This document shows, in pieces, positions 50,884-60,479 of a stretch of DNA of 64,000 bases. Every line of letters starts with the position of its first letter. Position 1 is the stretch's first letter. This stretch comes from Gammaproteobacteria bacterium (lineage in GTDB: Bacteria; Pseudomonadota; Gammaproteobacteria; Competibacterales; Competibacteraceae): assembly GCA_024235135.1 (NCBI GenBank), contig JACKMZ010000001.1, forward strand, positions 591,501 through 655,500. The letters run 5' to 3'. A program made the translations under genes and the position numbers. Below the pieces are notes generated by a model. That model was not told the DNA's origin and searched no databases. It worked only from the letters and a program-made list of their open reading frames with translations.

Positions 50884-53374
50884 GCTCACCGGTTGGATCA
50901 GATCCGAGACCGATCGGACAGTTTTTCAGTTGACCTTGTCGTTCGCGCTGCTTGCGCTGGCCGTGGCGGGAGTCACCGTGGTGTATTGGTTCATTCTGTT
51001 GCAGCCGCGCTTGCTACTGGCGGCGGACGCCAACGCCAAGCTCTTGGGCCAATCGCAGGCGATTCCCTTGGCGGAAGTGCTTCAGCCACGCGGCGAACCC
51101 ATTTCCGTCAGCGAAGTGACGACGGCGATGGACAAGGTGCTGTTGGTCACCGATCCGGCCACCGATCAGCCCTTGATCGTCGGATTGGCGCTGGAACTGG
51201 ATTATGACGTGATACCCGCCGCCGCCGGTTCATTGAACCTGGAACGCAGGTCTGTTCCCTGCCCGGACTGCTTTCGCGTCGAGGTTCCGCTGTATGCGCC
51301 TTTGAGCGATGAACTGCTGGGCATCGCGCATTTTTACGTCAGCCCGGTTTTTTTTCAGACCTTGAAACGGGACATCCTCCGCGCACTGGTTGCCGAATCC
51401 CTGTTGATTCTGCTGCTGTTGCTCCTGGTCTGGCGGTGGGTGCTCGCACTGGGGCGCAAACTGCGCCACGAGGCGTTGGATCGGCAGCGGGCGGAGCAGG
51501 AAGCGCGCGACGCCAACCGCGCCAAAAGCCAGTTTCTGGCCAACATCAGCCATGAAATTCGTACGCCGCTCAACGCCATTCAGGGTCTGCTGTATTTGAT
51601 TCGATTGGAAACCTTGTCGCCGCAGGTCTTGGATCAGTTGAAAAAGGTGGATCATTCAGCGCAGGCATTATCGATCATCATCAACGACATTCTGGATTTC
51701 TCCAAAATCGAGGCCGGTTACCTGGAACTTGAAAATGTTCCTTTCGACCTACTCGCGGTGCTGGATCGCATTCGCAGCGTGTTGGGGTTTCGCTCCCTCG
51801 AAAAGGAACTGGAACTGCGCTTTCGCGAAGAAGATTCGGTGCCGCGATACTTGCGCGGCGATGCCAACCGTCTGGGACAGATTCTGCTGAATCTGGTGGG
51901 AAACGCCATCAAGTTCACCGAGTACGGCAGGATCGACCTCCATATCCGCGTCGCGGCAGACCGTACGGATCAAGTCATGCTGGAATTCTCGGTAAAGGAT
52001 ACCGGTATCGGCATCTCGCTGGAGCAACAAACCCGCCTGTTCCGTTCCTTTAGCCAGGCCGATTCCTCGATTACCCGACGTTTCGGCGGTACGGGTTTGG
52101 GTTTGGCCATCAGTCGGCGGTTGGTGGACATGATGGGCGGAACGATCACCGTGACCAGTGTCTTGGGTCAAGGCAGCGACTTTCGCTTTACCGCAACGTT
52201 CAGTCGTGCCGGGGCGCATGATCTGGAAGCGATTTCGCAGCGGCCTCACAACCCGAACGATACGGTCGGGTTGCGTGGCGCGCGGATACTGGTGGTGGAT
52301 GATCAACCGATCAATCAGGACATCATGGCGGAGATCCTGCGTCGCGCTGAACTGTATGTGCGCGTCGTCGGAAACGGCCAAGAGGCGTTGCACGAACTCC
52401 AGGCTCACCCCAACGAATACGATGCGGTGTTGATGGATTTGCAGATGCCGGTTCTGGATGGCTATGAAACCACTCGGCGTCTGCGGGCCAACCCCCGTTG
52501 GAATGAGCTTCCGATCATCGCGATGACGGCCTATGCGCTTGTGGAAGAGAAAAAGCGTTGCCTGGCGATCGGCATGAACGATTACCTGTTCAAACCGATC
52601 GACGTGCCGATGTTGTTTCGGGTGTTGCGACGCCGGATCAAGCGGCCCAAGAGTGCGCCCGAACTCCCCGCGAGGGCAACGATTTCCCAAATCGCTGGCG
52701 ATGCGGGCGAGAAAAATCCTTCCGTTTTCGCGGCGGAAAGCGCGCCCGGTTTGGACCTGATCAGCGCGATCGAGCGGTTGGGTGGGAACGAAACGCTTTA
52801 TCGGCGGTTGCTGGCCCGGTTCCGGGAACAGTACGGCGACGTGCCGGCGCAGATGCGCGACGCCATGGAGCACGGCGATTTGGAACGGGCCGCGCGACAG
52901 GCCCATGCTTTGGCTGGCGTGGCCGGAAATCTCGCCGCCGTTTCCTTGGAACGCGCTCTGCGTGATCTGGAACGGGCATTGCTTAACAATTCCAACGAGT
53001 TACCGCAATGCCTTGAGCGTGTGGAAACCGCCTTGCGCGAAGTGCTGGTCAGCATTCAACGGTTGCTCGCCAAACCGACGGAATCGGAGTCGCCGGCGCC
53101 AGCGGCCGACGCGGGCGCCGCGTTTGACCGCGAACGCTGGAGCGAAATCCTGAACGAACTGGCGACCTTGCTCGCCGCGCACGACTTGCGGGCGAAAAAG
53201 CGATTCGCCGAAATCATGGCCCAAGCCCCGGACGGCCCTATTCAAGTTCGCCTGAAGGAACTGTGTCATCCGCTTGAGTGCCTAAATTTCTCTGAGGCTC
53301 TGCAAGCACTTAACAACGTAGCCGAAACGGCGGCAATCACTCTTGTGGGAGGTAAAGACAGCGATGTCCAATGA
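50876..53374 (+). CDS. Hybrid histidine kinase with REC and Hpt domains
   Basis: An 832-residue inner-membrane sensor. Helices at about 18-42 and 168-192 enclose a 125-residue periplasmic sensor of unknown fold. HisKA has H226 in FLANISHEIRTPLNA, the ATPase N box is LNLVGNAIKFTE with DTGIGI and GGTGLGLAIS, the receiver D521 is in VLMDLQMPVLDGYE, and Hpt H677 is in ARQAHALAGVAGN. All phosphorelay residues are present. The final target is probably the next gene (REC-GGDEF), whose ATG overlaps its end. Confidence 0.94.
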   Translation: MNRLTGWIRSETDRTVFQLTLSFALLALAVAGVTVVYWFILLQPRLLLAADANAKLLGQSQAIPLAEVLQPRGEPISVSEVTTAMDKVLLVTDPATDQPLIVGLALELDYDVIPAAAGSLNLERRSVPCPDCFRVEVPLYAPLSDELLGIAHFYVSPVFFQTLKRDILRALVAESLLILLLLLLVWRWVLALGRKLRHEALDRQRAEQEARDANRAKSQFLANISHEIRTPLNAIQGLLYLIRLETLSPQVLDQLKKVDHSAQALSIIINDILDFSKIEAGYLELENVPFDLLAVLDRIRSVLGFRSLEKELELRFREEDSVPRYLRGDANRLGQILLNLVGNAIKFTEYGRIDLHIRVAADRTDQVMLEFSVKDTGIGISLEQQTRLFRSFSQADSSITRRFGGTGLGLAISRRLVDMMGGTITVTSVLGQGSDFRFTATFSRAGAHDLEAISQRPHNPNDTVGLRGARILVVDDQPINQDIMAEILRRAELYVRVVGNGQEALHELQAHPNEYDAVLMDLQMPVLDGYETTRRLRANPRWNELPIIAMTAYALVEEKKRCLAIGMNDYLFKPIDVPMLFRVLRRRIKRPKSAPELPARATISQIAGDAGEKNPSVFAAESAPGLDLISAIERLGGNETLYRRLLARFREQYGDVPAQMRDAMEHGDLERAARQAHALAGVAGNLAAVSLERALRDLERALLNNSNELPQCLERVETALREVLVSIQRLLAKPTESESPAPAADAGAAFDRERWSEILNELATLLAAHDLRAKKRFAEIMAQAPDGPIQVRLKELCHPLECLNFSEALQALNNVAETAAITLVGGKDSDVQ

Positions 53375-54287
53375 ATTGCCTGCGACCGTTCTGGTGGTCG
53401 ATGACATGATCGAAAATATCGAAATCCTCAACTGGATTCTGGCGGACGATTATCGGGTGCTGTTCGCCACCAACGGCGCCGATGCCCTGACCATCGCCCG
53501 CGAGCAACGGCCGGACCTGATTCTCCTGGACGTGCTGATGCCGGAAATGACCGGATACGACGTGTGCAAACAGCTCAAGCAGGACACCTTGACGCAAGAT
53601 ATTCCCGTTCTTTTTCTGACCGCCAAGGATCAGAAAGAAGACGAGGAGATCGGCTTGGGGCTCGGCGCCGTCGATTATCTGACCAAACCCGCGCGTGCCA
53701 GCATCGTCCGGTTGCGGGTCAAAATTCATCTGGAACTGAAACGCTATCGGGACACGCTGACCGCGCTCTCGATAACCGATAGCCTGACCGGAATCCCCAA
53801 CCGCCGCCGCTTCGACGAATTCCTACGGGACGAATGGATGCGCGCGGTGCGTAGCAAGGCGCCCTTGTCGCTGATAATGGTGGATGTGGATTGCTTCAAG
53901 GCTTACAACGATCATTTCGGTCATGCCGCCGGGGACCGTTGTTTGAAAACCGTGGCGCAAGTCTTGGAGAAAGGCTTATTGCGTCGCACCGATCTGGCGG
54001 CCCGCTATGGCGGCGAGGAGTTCGCCTGCGTGTTACCGGCGACCGACCACTCCGGCGCTTTGAGCCTGGCGGAGCAGTTGCGGGAACAGATTGTCGCCCG
54101 ACGCTGCGACCATCCCTTTTCGTCGGCGGGGCCTTTCGTCACGGTCAGCATGGGCGTCGCCACGCTGCGACCCGATCCCCATACGGAACCGGATATGTTG
54201 ATCGAATTGGCCGACCGCCGTCTGTATCAGGCCAAACGCGCCGGCCGGAATCGCGCGATAGGCGAGGACGGAGCAACGTCCGCTTAA
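53364..54287 (+). CDS. Response regulator with GGDEF domain (diguanylate cyclase)
   Basis: A 307-residue protein. REC has VLVVDDMIENIEILNWIL, phospho-acceptor D in LILLDVLMPEMTGYD and the signalling lysine in LTKPAR. The GGDEF domain has DSLTGIPNRRRFDEFL, MVDVDCFKAYND and the active GGEEF, preceded by the inhibitory I-site RRTD. It should make c-di-GMP when phosphorylated by the hybrid kinase. Start 53364 has GGGAGG upstream. It closes the receptor-YfiR-kinase-cyclase operon. Confidence 0.95.
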   Translation: MSNELPATVLVVDDMIENIEILNWILADDYRVLFATNGADALTIAREQRPDLILLDVLMPEMTGYDVCKQLKQDTLTQDIPVLFLTAKDQKEDEEIGLGLGAVDYLTKPARASIVRLRVKIHLELKRYRDTLTALSITDSLTGIPNRRRFDEFLRDEWMRAVRSKAPLSLIMVDVDCFKAYNDHFGHAAGDRCLKTVAQVLEKGLLRRTDLAARYGGEEFACVLPATDHSGALSLAEQLREQIVARRCDHPFSSAGPFVTVSMGVATLRPDPHTEPDMLIELADRRLYQAKRAGRNRAIGEDGATSA

Positions 54288-54493
54288 TCCGGCCGCCCGA
54301 CGCCGCCGTCGAAGATCGTTACGACACGGACGGGCCGACGAACGACGGGGGAAAATCCCGCAACCGGCTGGGTCGGCGCGTTCCCCCTTGAACCCGGATC
54401 GATCGGGTAGGGAACCAAATACCGCGCTTGCTTTCCTTGAAGGGGTAAGACGCCGCGTCCACGGCCCGATCGAGTCCACCCGATACACGCTTC

Positions 54494-55186
54494 ATGGCAA
54501 CCCGCGCACCCCTGATCCGCATCCGTCAACTCCGCAAGACCTATCTCGAAGGCGATGCCACCCGTTGCATCTTCGAGCATCTGGATTTGGATATTCACCC
54601 CGGCGAATTCGTCGCCCTGCTGGGCCGTTCCGGATCGGGCAAATCGACCCTGCTCAATTTGCTCAGCGGTATCGATCTGCCGGATGCCGGTGAAATCCGC
54701 GTCGATGGCCAAACTATCAATACGCTGGACGAACAAGCCCGCACCCGCTTTCGCCGCCGCCGGGTCGGCTTCGTCTTTCAGTTCTTCAATCTCATTCCGA
54801 CCTTGACGGTGGAAGAGAATCTGTTGTTGCCCCTGGAGTTGAACGGCATGAACGACGCCGAGCAACGTCGGCGGGCCACGCTGATGCTGGATCAGGTCGG
54901 CCTGGGCTCACGCCGTTCCAGTTATCCCGAACAACTGTCCGGCGGCGAACAGCAGCGGCTAGCCTGTATTCGCGCCCTGGTGCATCGACCCCTGCTGCTG
55001 TTGGCCGACGAGCCGACCGGCAATCTGGATGACGAGACCGGCGCGCAAGTGCTGGCGTTATTGCTCAAGCTGCACCGGGAGGCGGCAAGCACGGTGCTGA
55101 TGGTCACCCACAGTCGGGAAGTCGCCGAGCAGGCCGACCGCCTGTTGTATCTGGAAGCCAGCCGGGTGCGGGAAATCGCCCGATGA
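54494..55186 (+). CDS. ABC transporter ATP-binding protein, LolD/AttE-like
   Basis: A 230-residue ATPase. Walker A GRSGSGKSTLLN, FQFFNLIPTLTVEENLLLPL, signature LSGGEQQRLACIRAL and Walker B LLLLADEPTGNLDDETG fit the MacB/LolD class. The overlapping next gene is an FtsX-type permease, and an AttH-like gene follows, the usual content of att-type export modules. The gap of about 200 bp before it holds nothing recognised. Confidence 0.92.
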   Translation: MATRAPLIRIRQLRKTYLEGDATRCIFEHLDLDIHPGEFVALLGRSGSGKSTLLNLLSGIDLPDAGEIRVDGQTINTLDEQARTRFRRRRVGFVFQFFNLIPTLTVEENLLLPLELNGMNDAEQRRRATLMLDQVGLGSRRSSYPEQLSGGEQQRLACIRALVHRPLLLLADEPTGNLDDETGAQVLALLLKLHREAASTVLMVTHSREVAEQADRLLYLEASRVREIAR

Positions 55187-57714
55187 AACCGCTGCTCTGG
55201 CGCAGCATGCTCCGGCATCTCACGCGCCATCCCTGGCAGTTGGGGTTGTCGGTGCTGGGCATCGCGCTGGGCGTGGCGGTCGTGCTGGCGGTGGATTTGG
55301 CCAACGCCAGCGCCCGCGCGAGCTTCATGCTCTCCATGGAACAGGTCGCCGGGCGCGCCACGCATCAGATCAGCGGCGGCCGGCAAGGCATTCCCGAAAC
55401 GCTGTATACGCGGTTGCGCGTGGATCTCGGATTACGGGACGTGGCCCCGGTGGTCAGCGCTTACGTCACGGTTGGCGCTGATAATGCGCCGCGTTCCGAC
55501 GACCATCCCGGCGATCGCGGTGAGTTGTATCAGGTTCTGGGGGTGGACCCCTTCGCCGAAGCGCCGTTTCTCGGTTATCTGGACGAATTGAGCGAAGCGG
55601 GCGTCGATCTGAACGCTTTTCTGACGCGATCGGGGGCGGCTTTGCTATCGCGCACCCTGGGCCGTAGCGTGGAGGTGGCGGCGGGTTCGACGCGGATGAC
55701 CCTGCACGCCGTGGGCTGGCTGCAAAGCCCGGCGTTGCAACACTTGATCGTCACCGACATCGGCACCGCCCAGGATCTGTTCGGCAAAGCGGGACGGCTG
55801 GATCGCATCGACCTGATTCTGCCTGAAGACGCCCAGGGCGAGAGACTGGCCCAGTCGATCCGCGCCCTGTTGCCGGATGGCTTCAAGCTGGAACGCACCG
55901 CCACCCGCAATCAGGCCACCGTCGATCTGAGTGCCGCCTTTTCCCTGAATCTGACCGCCATGAGCCTGCTCGCCCTGGTGGTGGGCATGTTCCTGATCTA
56001 CAACACCATGACCTTTTCCGTGGTGCAGCGGCGGGGTTTGTTGGGGATGTTGCGGGCGCTGGGAGCGGATCGCCGTGAATTGTTCAGCGTGGTGCTGGGC
56101 GAGGCGCTGCTGCTTGGCCTGGCCGGTATTCTGCTGGGCGCTCTGCTGGGCCTATGGATCGGTTCGGGTTTGGTGCATCTGGTCACCCGCGCCGTCAACG
56201 ATCTGTATTTCACCCTGAATGTGCGGGAGTATTTCGTTACGCCCCTGTCCCTGCTGAAAGCCGGCGGAATGGGCTTGTTGGTGACCTTGATCGCGGCCTG
56301 GCTGCCGGCGCGGGAAGCGGCCGCCGCGCCGCCGGGCGCGGTGCTGAGCCGGGCGGCGCTGGAAGCGCGTTGGCGGGCCGCTTTGCCCCGTTTGAGCCTG
56401 TTCGGGTTGCTGCTGTTGCTGTTGGGTTTCGTTTTATTGGGGTTCTCGTCCGGTCTGTTGGCCGGTTTTGTCGGCTTGTTCCTGCTGATTCTCGGCTGCG
56501 CCTTGTTGACGCCCGTTTTCATGGTGGCGCTGGTCCGCGTGAATCAAGGGCTGATCCGGGGATTGCCGGCGCGCATGGCGACCCGCGACGTGGCCCGCCA
56601 TCTGAGCCGAACCGGCGTGGCGGTGGCGGCCTTGATGGTGGCTTTCGCCGCCACCGTGGGCGTGGGTGTGATGATCGACAGCTTTCGCGGTGGCGTGGCG
56701 ATCTGGATCACCGATTTGGTGAACGCGGACCTCTACATCGCGCCCATCGCCCTGGAAAGCGGCGACGACACGCAAACGCTGAATCCGGCGGTCGTGGCGG
56801 GTTTGCGCACCGCGTCGGGCGTCGCCGCCGTGTCGGTCTACCGGCGTAACTCGGTGGAGATCGGCGGTCGGCCGGTGACCTTGCTCGCGGTTGAACTCGC
56901 GCCCAGGGCCAAAACCGGCTATCGCCTCGTCGAGGGTGATCCGGAAACCGCCTGGCGGGCCTTCGAACAGGCGTCGGCGGTGATGATTTCCGAGCCGCTC
57001 GCCTACCGCCAGGGCTTGCGGGCCGGCTCGCGCATCACCCTGCCCACCGCCCACGGGAATCGTACATTCCCGGTGGTCGGGGTGTTTCTGGATTACGGAT
57101 CGGAGCATGGGCGAATACTCATGCAACGCGGAACCTATCAGGATGCGTGGGACGACAAGGCCATCAGCACGGCGGCGCTCTACGCTTTGCCCGGCGTCGA
57201 TCTGGCGAGGCTGCGCGAGGAACTCCTGAGCTGCGTCGGCGCCGTGCAACCCTTGTGGCTGCGTTCCAACCGCGACATTCGGAAATTTACCCTGACCGTT
57301 TTCGACCGCACGTTCACGGTTACTCGCGTGTTGCGCCTGTTGGCCATTCTGGTGGCGTTCGTCGGCGTGGTGAGCGCCTTGATGGCCTTGCAACTGGAGC
57401 GGGCGCGGGAGTTCGCTATCCTGCGCGCCACGGGGATGACGGCGGGCGAAGTGGGCTGGCTGGTGTCGCTGCAAACGGGATTCATGGGCTTCGCCGCGGG
57501 CTTGATGGCGATTCCCGTCGGTCTGTTGCTGGCCGCCGTGTTGATTTTCGTCATCAACCGCCGCGCCTTCGGCTGGACGCTGCCGTTTCAGGTCGACCCG
57601 TGGATTCTGGCCGAGGCGGTGCTGTTGGCGATCATCGCCGCTTTGCTGGCCGGCCTTTATCCGCTCTGGCGCATGGCGCGCACGCCGCCGGCCCAGGCGC
57701 TACGCAGCGAGTGA
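55183..57714 (+). CDS. FtsX-type ABC permease
   Basis: An 843-residue permease of the FtsX/LolC type, two FtsX domains (about 260-370 and 720-835) each with several helices separated by periplasmic MacB-core-like regions. FSVVQRRGLLGMLRALGADR and LERAREFAILRATGMTAGEV are the two coupling motifs; C-terminus is PPAQALRSE. The ATG overlaps the ATPase stop. With the AttH-like gene it makes an export module for a lipophilic or lipoprotein cargo (inferred). Confidence 0.9.
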   Translation: MKPLLWRSMLRHLTRHPWQLGLSVLGIALGVAVVLAVDLANASARASFMLSMEQVAGRATHQISGGRQGIPETLYTRLRVDLGLRDVAPVVSAYVTVGADNAPRSDDHPGDRGELYQVLGVDPFAEAPFLGYLDELSEAGVDLNAFLTRSGAALLSRTLGRSVEVAAGSTRMTLHAVGWLQSPALQHLIVTDIGTAQDLFGKAGRLDRIDLILPEDAQGERLAQSIRALLPDGFKLERTATRNQATVDLSAAFSLNLTAMSLLALVVGMFLIYNTMTFSVVQRRGLLGMLRALGADRRELFSVVLGEALLLGLAGILLGALLGLWIGSGLVHLVTRAVNDLYFTLNVREYFVTPLSLLKAGGMGLLVTLIAAWLPAREAAAAPPGAVLSRAALEARWRAALPRLSLFGLLLLLLGFVLLGFSSGLLAGFVGLFLLILGCALLTPVFMVALVRVNQGLIRGLPARMATRDVARHLSRTGVAVAALMVAFAATVGVGVMIDSFRGGVAIWITDLVNADLYIAPIALESGDDTQTLNPAVVAGLRTASGVAAVSVYRRNSVEIGGRPVTLLAVELAPRAKTGYRLVEGDPETAWRAFEQASAVMISEPLAYRQGLRAGSRITLPTAHGNRTFPVVGVFLDYGSEHGRILMQRGTYQDAWDDKAISTAALYALPGVDLARLREELLSCVGAVQPLWLRSNRDIRKFTLTVFDRTFTVTRVLRLLAILVAFVGVVSALMALQLERAREFAILRATGMTAGEVGWLVSLQTGFMGFAAGLMAIPVGLLLAAVLIFVINRRAFGWTLPFQVDPWILAEAVLLAIIAALLAGLYPLWRMARTPPAQALRSE

Positions 57715-57767
57715 GGCGAACGCCGACGATGTTTTTTAATTCAATGCGACCGAGCCCTATCCCGCCA

Positions 57768-58337
57768 TCACTTTGCCGGCATGCCCGCCAGCAGCCATTC
57801 CGGGCAGAACATATGCCGCATGGCGTTGCTGGGAACCCCTGGCGGCAACGGCCAGTTGGGCGGGGGGTTCGTTCCGTATACCACTTCCCATTGAGCATCT
57901 TTCCATTGGGCGGGATGGACTTTCTTGCGTGCGATCGAATTGAATCCGGACGCCTGGTACGCTGTCTTATGCGTCTTCGGCGAACCGAGAACCACAACTA
58001 AATCAATGCGATGTAGGGACTCCGTGTGGAGTGACGCCAGTTGGTGAAGTATATGCCACAGATTGTAGCCGCCGCCCGAGAAGCCATAGAATGCGCAAGT
58101 TGTCGGGTCTTCGAGGAACTTTTTCAGGGCCGCTTTGGTCTGCGGACTGTGCCCGCTTTGGGGCTGACCGGGCGCATCGAGGACGATGGCGTCATAGCCT
58201 CTACGGTTGGCGTAATCCTTCGCGGCCTGCACGTGCAATGCGCCGAGCGGCCAGGCGATCTTATCTCCTTTCTCGTCGGGATAGGTCCCGGCCCGAGCGG
58301 AATTGCCTCTCAAGATCAACATCTTTGCGCGCGACAC
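57768..58337 (-). CDS. Small serine-hydrolase-like protein
   Basis: A 189-residue protein starting with GTG after a strong AAGGAG six bases upstream. The elbow motif GFSGGG in CAFYGFSGGGYNLWH suggests an alpha/beta hydrolase; AIVLDAPGQP and LVVVLGSPKTHK are plausible strands with Asp. No histidine is placed with confidence. It is on the opposite strand to its neighbours, splits the permease from the AttH-like gene, and is probably a later insertion. Function unknown. Confidence 0.62.
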   Translation of the reverse strand: MSRAKMLILRGNSARAGTYPDEKGDKIAWPLGALHVQAAKDYANRRGYDAIVLDAPGQPQSGHSPQTKAALKKFLEDPTTCAFYGFSGGGYNLWHILHQLASLHTESLHRIDLVVVLGSPKTHKTAYQASGFNSIARKKVHPAQWKDAQWEVVYGTNPPPNWPLPPGVPSNAMRHMFCPEWLLAGMPAK

Positions 58338-58524
58338 GGTGATCTCCTTAGGTGGAGAAAAATGGACACGATGAGCTTTGTTGTGATTGAGTGGGATCGG
58401 CTCGATATAGTTCTATTGGGGCTGGATTTTCCCTTTGAATCGACTGGATCGGGTACTTGAAGCGTTCAGTCAGGAGTAGGTCGACATGACGCCCGCCCAG
58501 ACGCCGCGCGGCGAATGAGGCATC

Positions 58525-59682
58525 ATGGGTAAACTGTCGGGATCGGTCGTCACCGGCTTCGTGGCTTATCTCCTGATCGCCGTGGCCCTGGTCGGTATCC
58601 AGCCGGACGGGAAATCCGTGCGCCAGGTCATTCCCGTATCGGCCGCCCTGAACGAGGACAGCCTGCAAGGCTATGCGCGGGCCTACCAGCCACGGCCCTT
58701 GGTATTTCCCGAAGATCACGGCGCGCATCCCGATTTCCGTACCGAATGGTGGTACGCCACCGGCAATCTGGCCGCCGAGGATGGCCGCCGTTTCGGTTAT
58801 CAATTGACGCTGTTTCGCATCGCGCTTTCCCCAAACGCCGTTTCCGGCGCCTCCGCCTGGCATTCCCGGCAGCTTTACATGGGGCATTTCGCGCTGACCG
58901 ACGTGGCCGGCGGCCAGCATCGCGCCTTCGAGCGATTCAGCCGCGCGGCGGTGGGGCTGGCCGGAACGCGGGCGCGGCCCTGGAAAGTGTGGTTGGAAGA
59001 CTGGTCTTTTACGGGTACGGACGAAGGCGGTTTTCCACTGCGTGTTCGCGCCCGCGAGCAGGACATCTCCTTGGATTTGACCTTGGAGCCCCTCAAGCCG
59101 CTGGTTCTGCAAGGCGATCGGGGACTGAGCCGGAAAAGCGACGAGCCCGGCAACGCCTCCTTCTACTATTCCTATACTCGCCTGAACACGCGCGGAACCT
59201 TGGAAATCGAGGGGCGGAACCAGGCGGTCCAAGGCCAAAGCTGGCTGGACAGGGAATGGAGCACCAGCGCCTTGGGCGACGAACAAAGCGGTTGGGACTG
59301 GTTCGCGCTGCAACTGGACGATGGCCGGGATTTGATGTTTTATCGGTTGCGCCGCCGGGATGGATCGCCGGACCCGCACAGCAATGGCGTCCTGGTGGCG
59401 GCGGATGGTTCCGTGCGACACTTGGGTAGCCAGGACGTGAGGCTGGACAGCCTGGGAAGCTGGACCAGCCCCGAGACCGGCGACCGTTACCCGGCGCGCT
59501 GGCGTTTGCGCGTTCCGCGGGCGGATCTGGACTTGACCGTCACCCCGCGCGTCGCCGATCAGGAAATGCGCCTTTCCGTTCGCTATTGGGAAGGCGCGGT
59601 GGCAGTAGCCGGGCAGGCGGCGGGTCAACCCGTCGCGGGCCAGGGCTATCTGGAAATGACCCGTTACGAGGCTCCCTTCTGA
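58525..59682 (+). CDS. AttH-like lipocalin / carotenoid 1,2-hydratase family protein
   Basis: A 385-residue exported or anchored protein, N-terminal helix about 8-24. The tandem lipocalin-like domain has the family motif TEWWYATGNL and GYQLTLFRIAL, later GQSWLDREWSTS and WDWFALQLDDGRDLMFYRLR. Attached to an ABC transporter of the AttEFG kind. The function of AttH proteins is not established; lipid binding is likely. It starts at 58525, and its stop overlaps uppP. Confidence 0.88.
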   Translation: MGKLSGSVVTGFVAYLLIAVALVGIQPDGKSVRQVIPVSAALNEDSLQGYARAYQPRPLVFPEDHGAHPDFRTEWWYATGNLAAEDGRRFGYQLTLFRIALSPNAVSGASAWHSRQLYMGHFALTDVAGGQHRAFERFSRAAVGLAGTRARPWKVWLEDWSFTGTDEGGFPLRVRAREQDISLDLTLEPLKPLVLQGDRGLSRKSDEPGNASFYYSYTRLNTRGTLEIEGRNQAVQGQSWLDREWSTSALGDEQSGWDWFALQLDDGRDLMFYRLRRRDGSPDPHSNGVLVAADGSVRHLGSQDVRLDSLGSWTSPETGDRYPARWRLRVPRADLDLTVTPRVADQEMRLSVRYWEGAVAVAGQAAGQPVAGQGYLEMTRYEAPF

Positions 59683-60479
59683 TGGATATGCTACAAGTGA
59701 TTACCCTGGCCCTGGTCCAGGGTTTGACGGAGTTTTTGCCCATCTCCAGTTCAGCCCATTTGATACTGGTGCCGTTGCTGACCGGCTGGGACGATCAGGG
59801 ATTGGCTTACGATGTCGCCGTGCATGTCGGCACCTTGACGGCGGTGGTGGTGTATTTCAGGGCGGAACTGTGGGCCATGCTGATGGCCTGGCTGAACAGC
59901 CTGCGCACCCGCCGGATGACTCCGGATGCTCGTCTGGCCTGGGCCGTATTGCTGGGCACGATTCCCGTGGGCTTGGTGGGGCTGCTGTTCAAGGATGTCA
60001 TCGAAAACCAATTGCGTTCGATGCTAGTAATCGCTGTCGCGACGATCGGCTTCGGACTGTTGCTATGGTGGGCCGACGTGCGTGGCCAGCGGCGGCGCGA
60101 TGAACACACGATCAACTGGAAAGATGTGCTGGTCATCGGCGGCGCCCAAGCCGTAGCCCTGATTCCCGGCGCCTCGCGGTCGGGCATCACCATGACGGCG
60201 GGCCTGGCCATGGGGCTGACGCGGGAAGCCGCGGCGCGCTTTTCCTTTCTGCTGTCCATCCCGGTCATCGTATTGGCCGGTGGTCTGGAGACGCTGGACT
60301 TGGTCCGCGAGCCCCAGCACGCGCATTGGGGCGGGATCGTATTGGGGACCGCGATATCCGCCGTCAGCGCCTATCTGTGCATCCATTACTTCCTGAAAAT
60401 GCTGGAACGCGTCGGCATGTGGCCGTTCGCGGTTTATCGGCTGGTGTTGGGAATCGGTTTACTGTTATTGGTTTCGTGA
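59682..60479 (+). CDS. uppP: Undecaprenyl-diphosphatase (bacitracin-resistance type)
   Basis: A 265-residue membrane enzyme that recycles undecaprenyl pyrophosphate for cell-wall synthesis. Motifs are ALVQGLTEFLPISSSAHL with catalytic E/S, and QAVALIPGASRSGITMTAGL. Eight helices expected. ATG at 59682 overlaps the AttH-like stop, and its stop overlaps the next GTG, so AttH-uppP-pfkB are translationally linked. Confidence 0.95.
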   Translation: MDMLQVITLALVQGLTEFLPISSSAHLILVPLLTGWDDQGLAYDVAVHVGTLTAVVVYFRAELWAMLMAWLNSLRTRRMTPDARLAWAVLLGTIPVGLVGLLFKDVIENQLRSMLVIAVATIGFGLLLWWADVRGQRRRDEHTINWKDVLVIGGAQAVALIPGASRSGITMTAGLAMGLTREAAARFSFLLSIPVIVLAGGLETLDLVREPQHAHWGGIVLGTAISAVSAYLCIHYFLKMLERVGMWPFAVYRLVLGIGLLLLVS

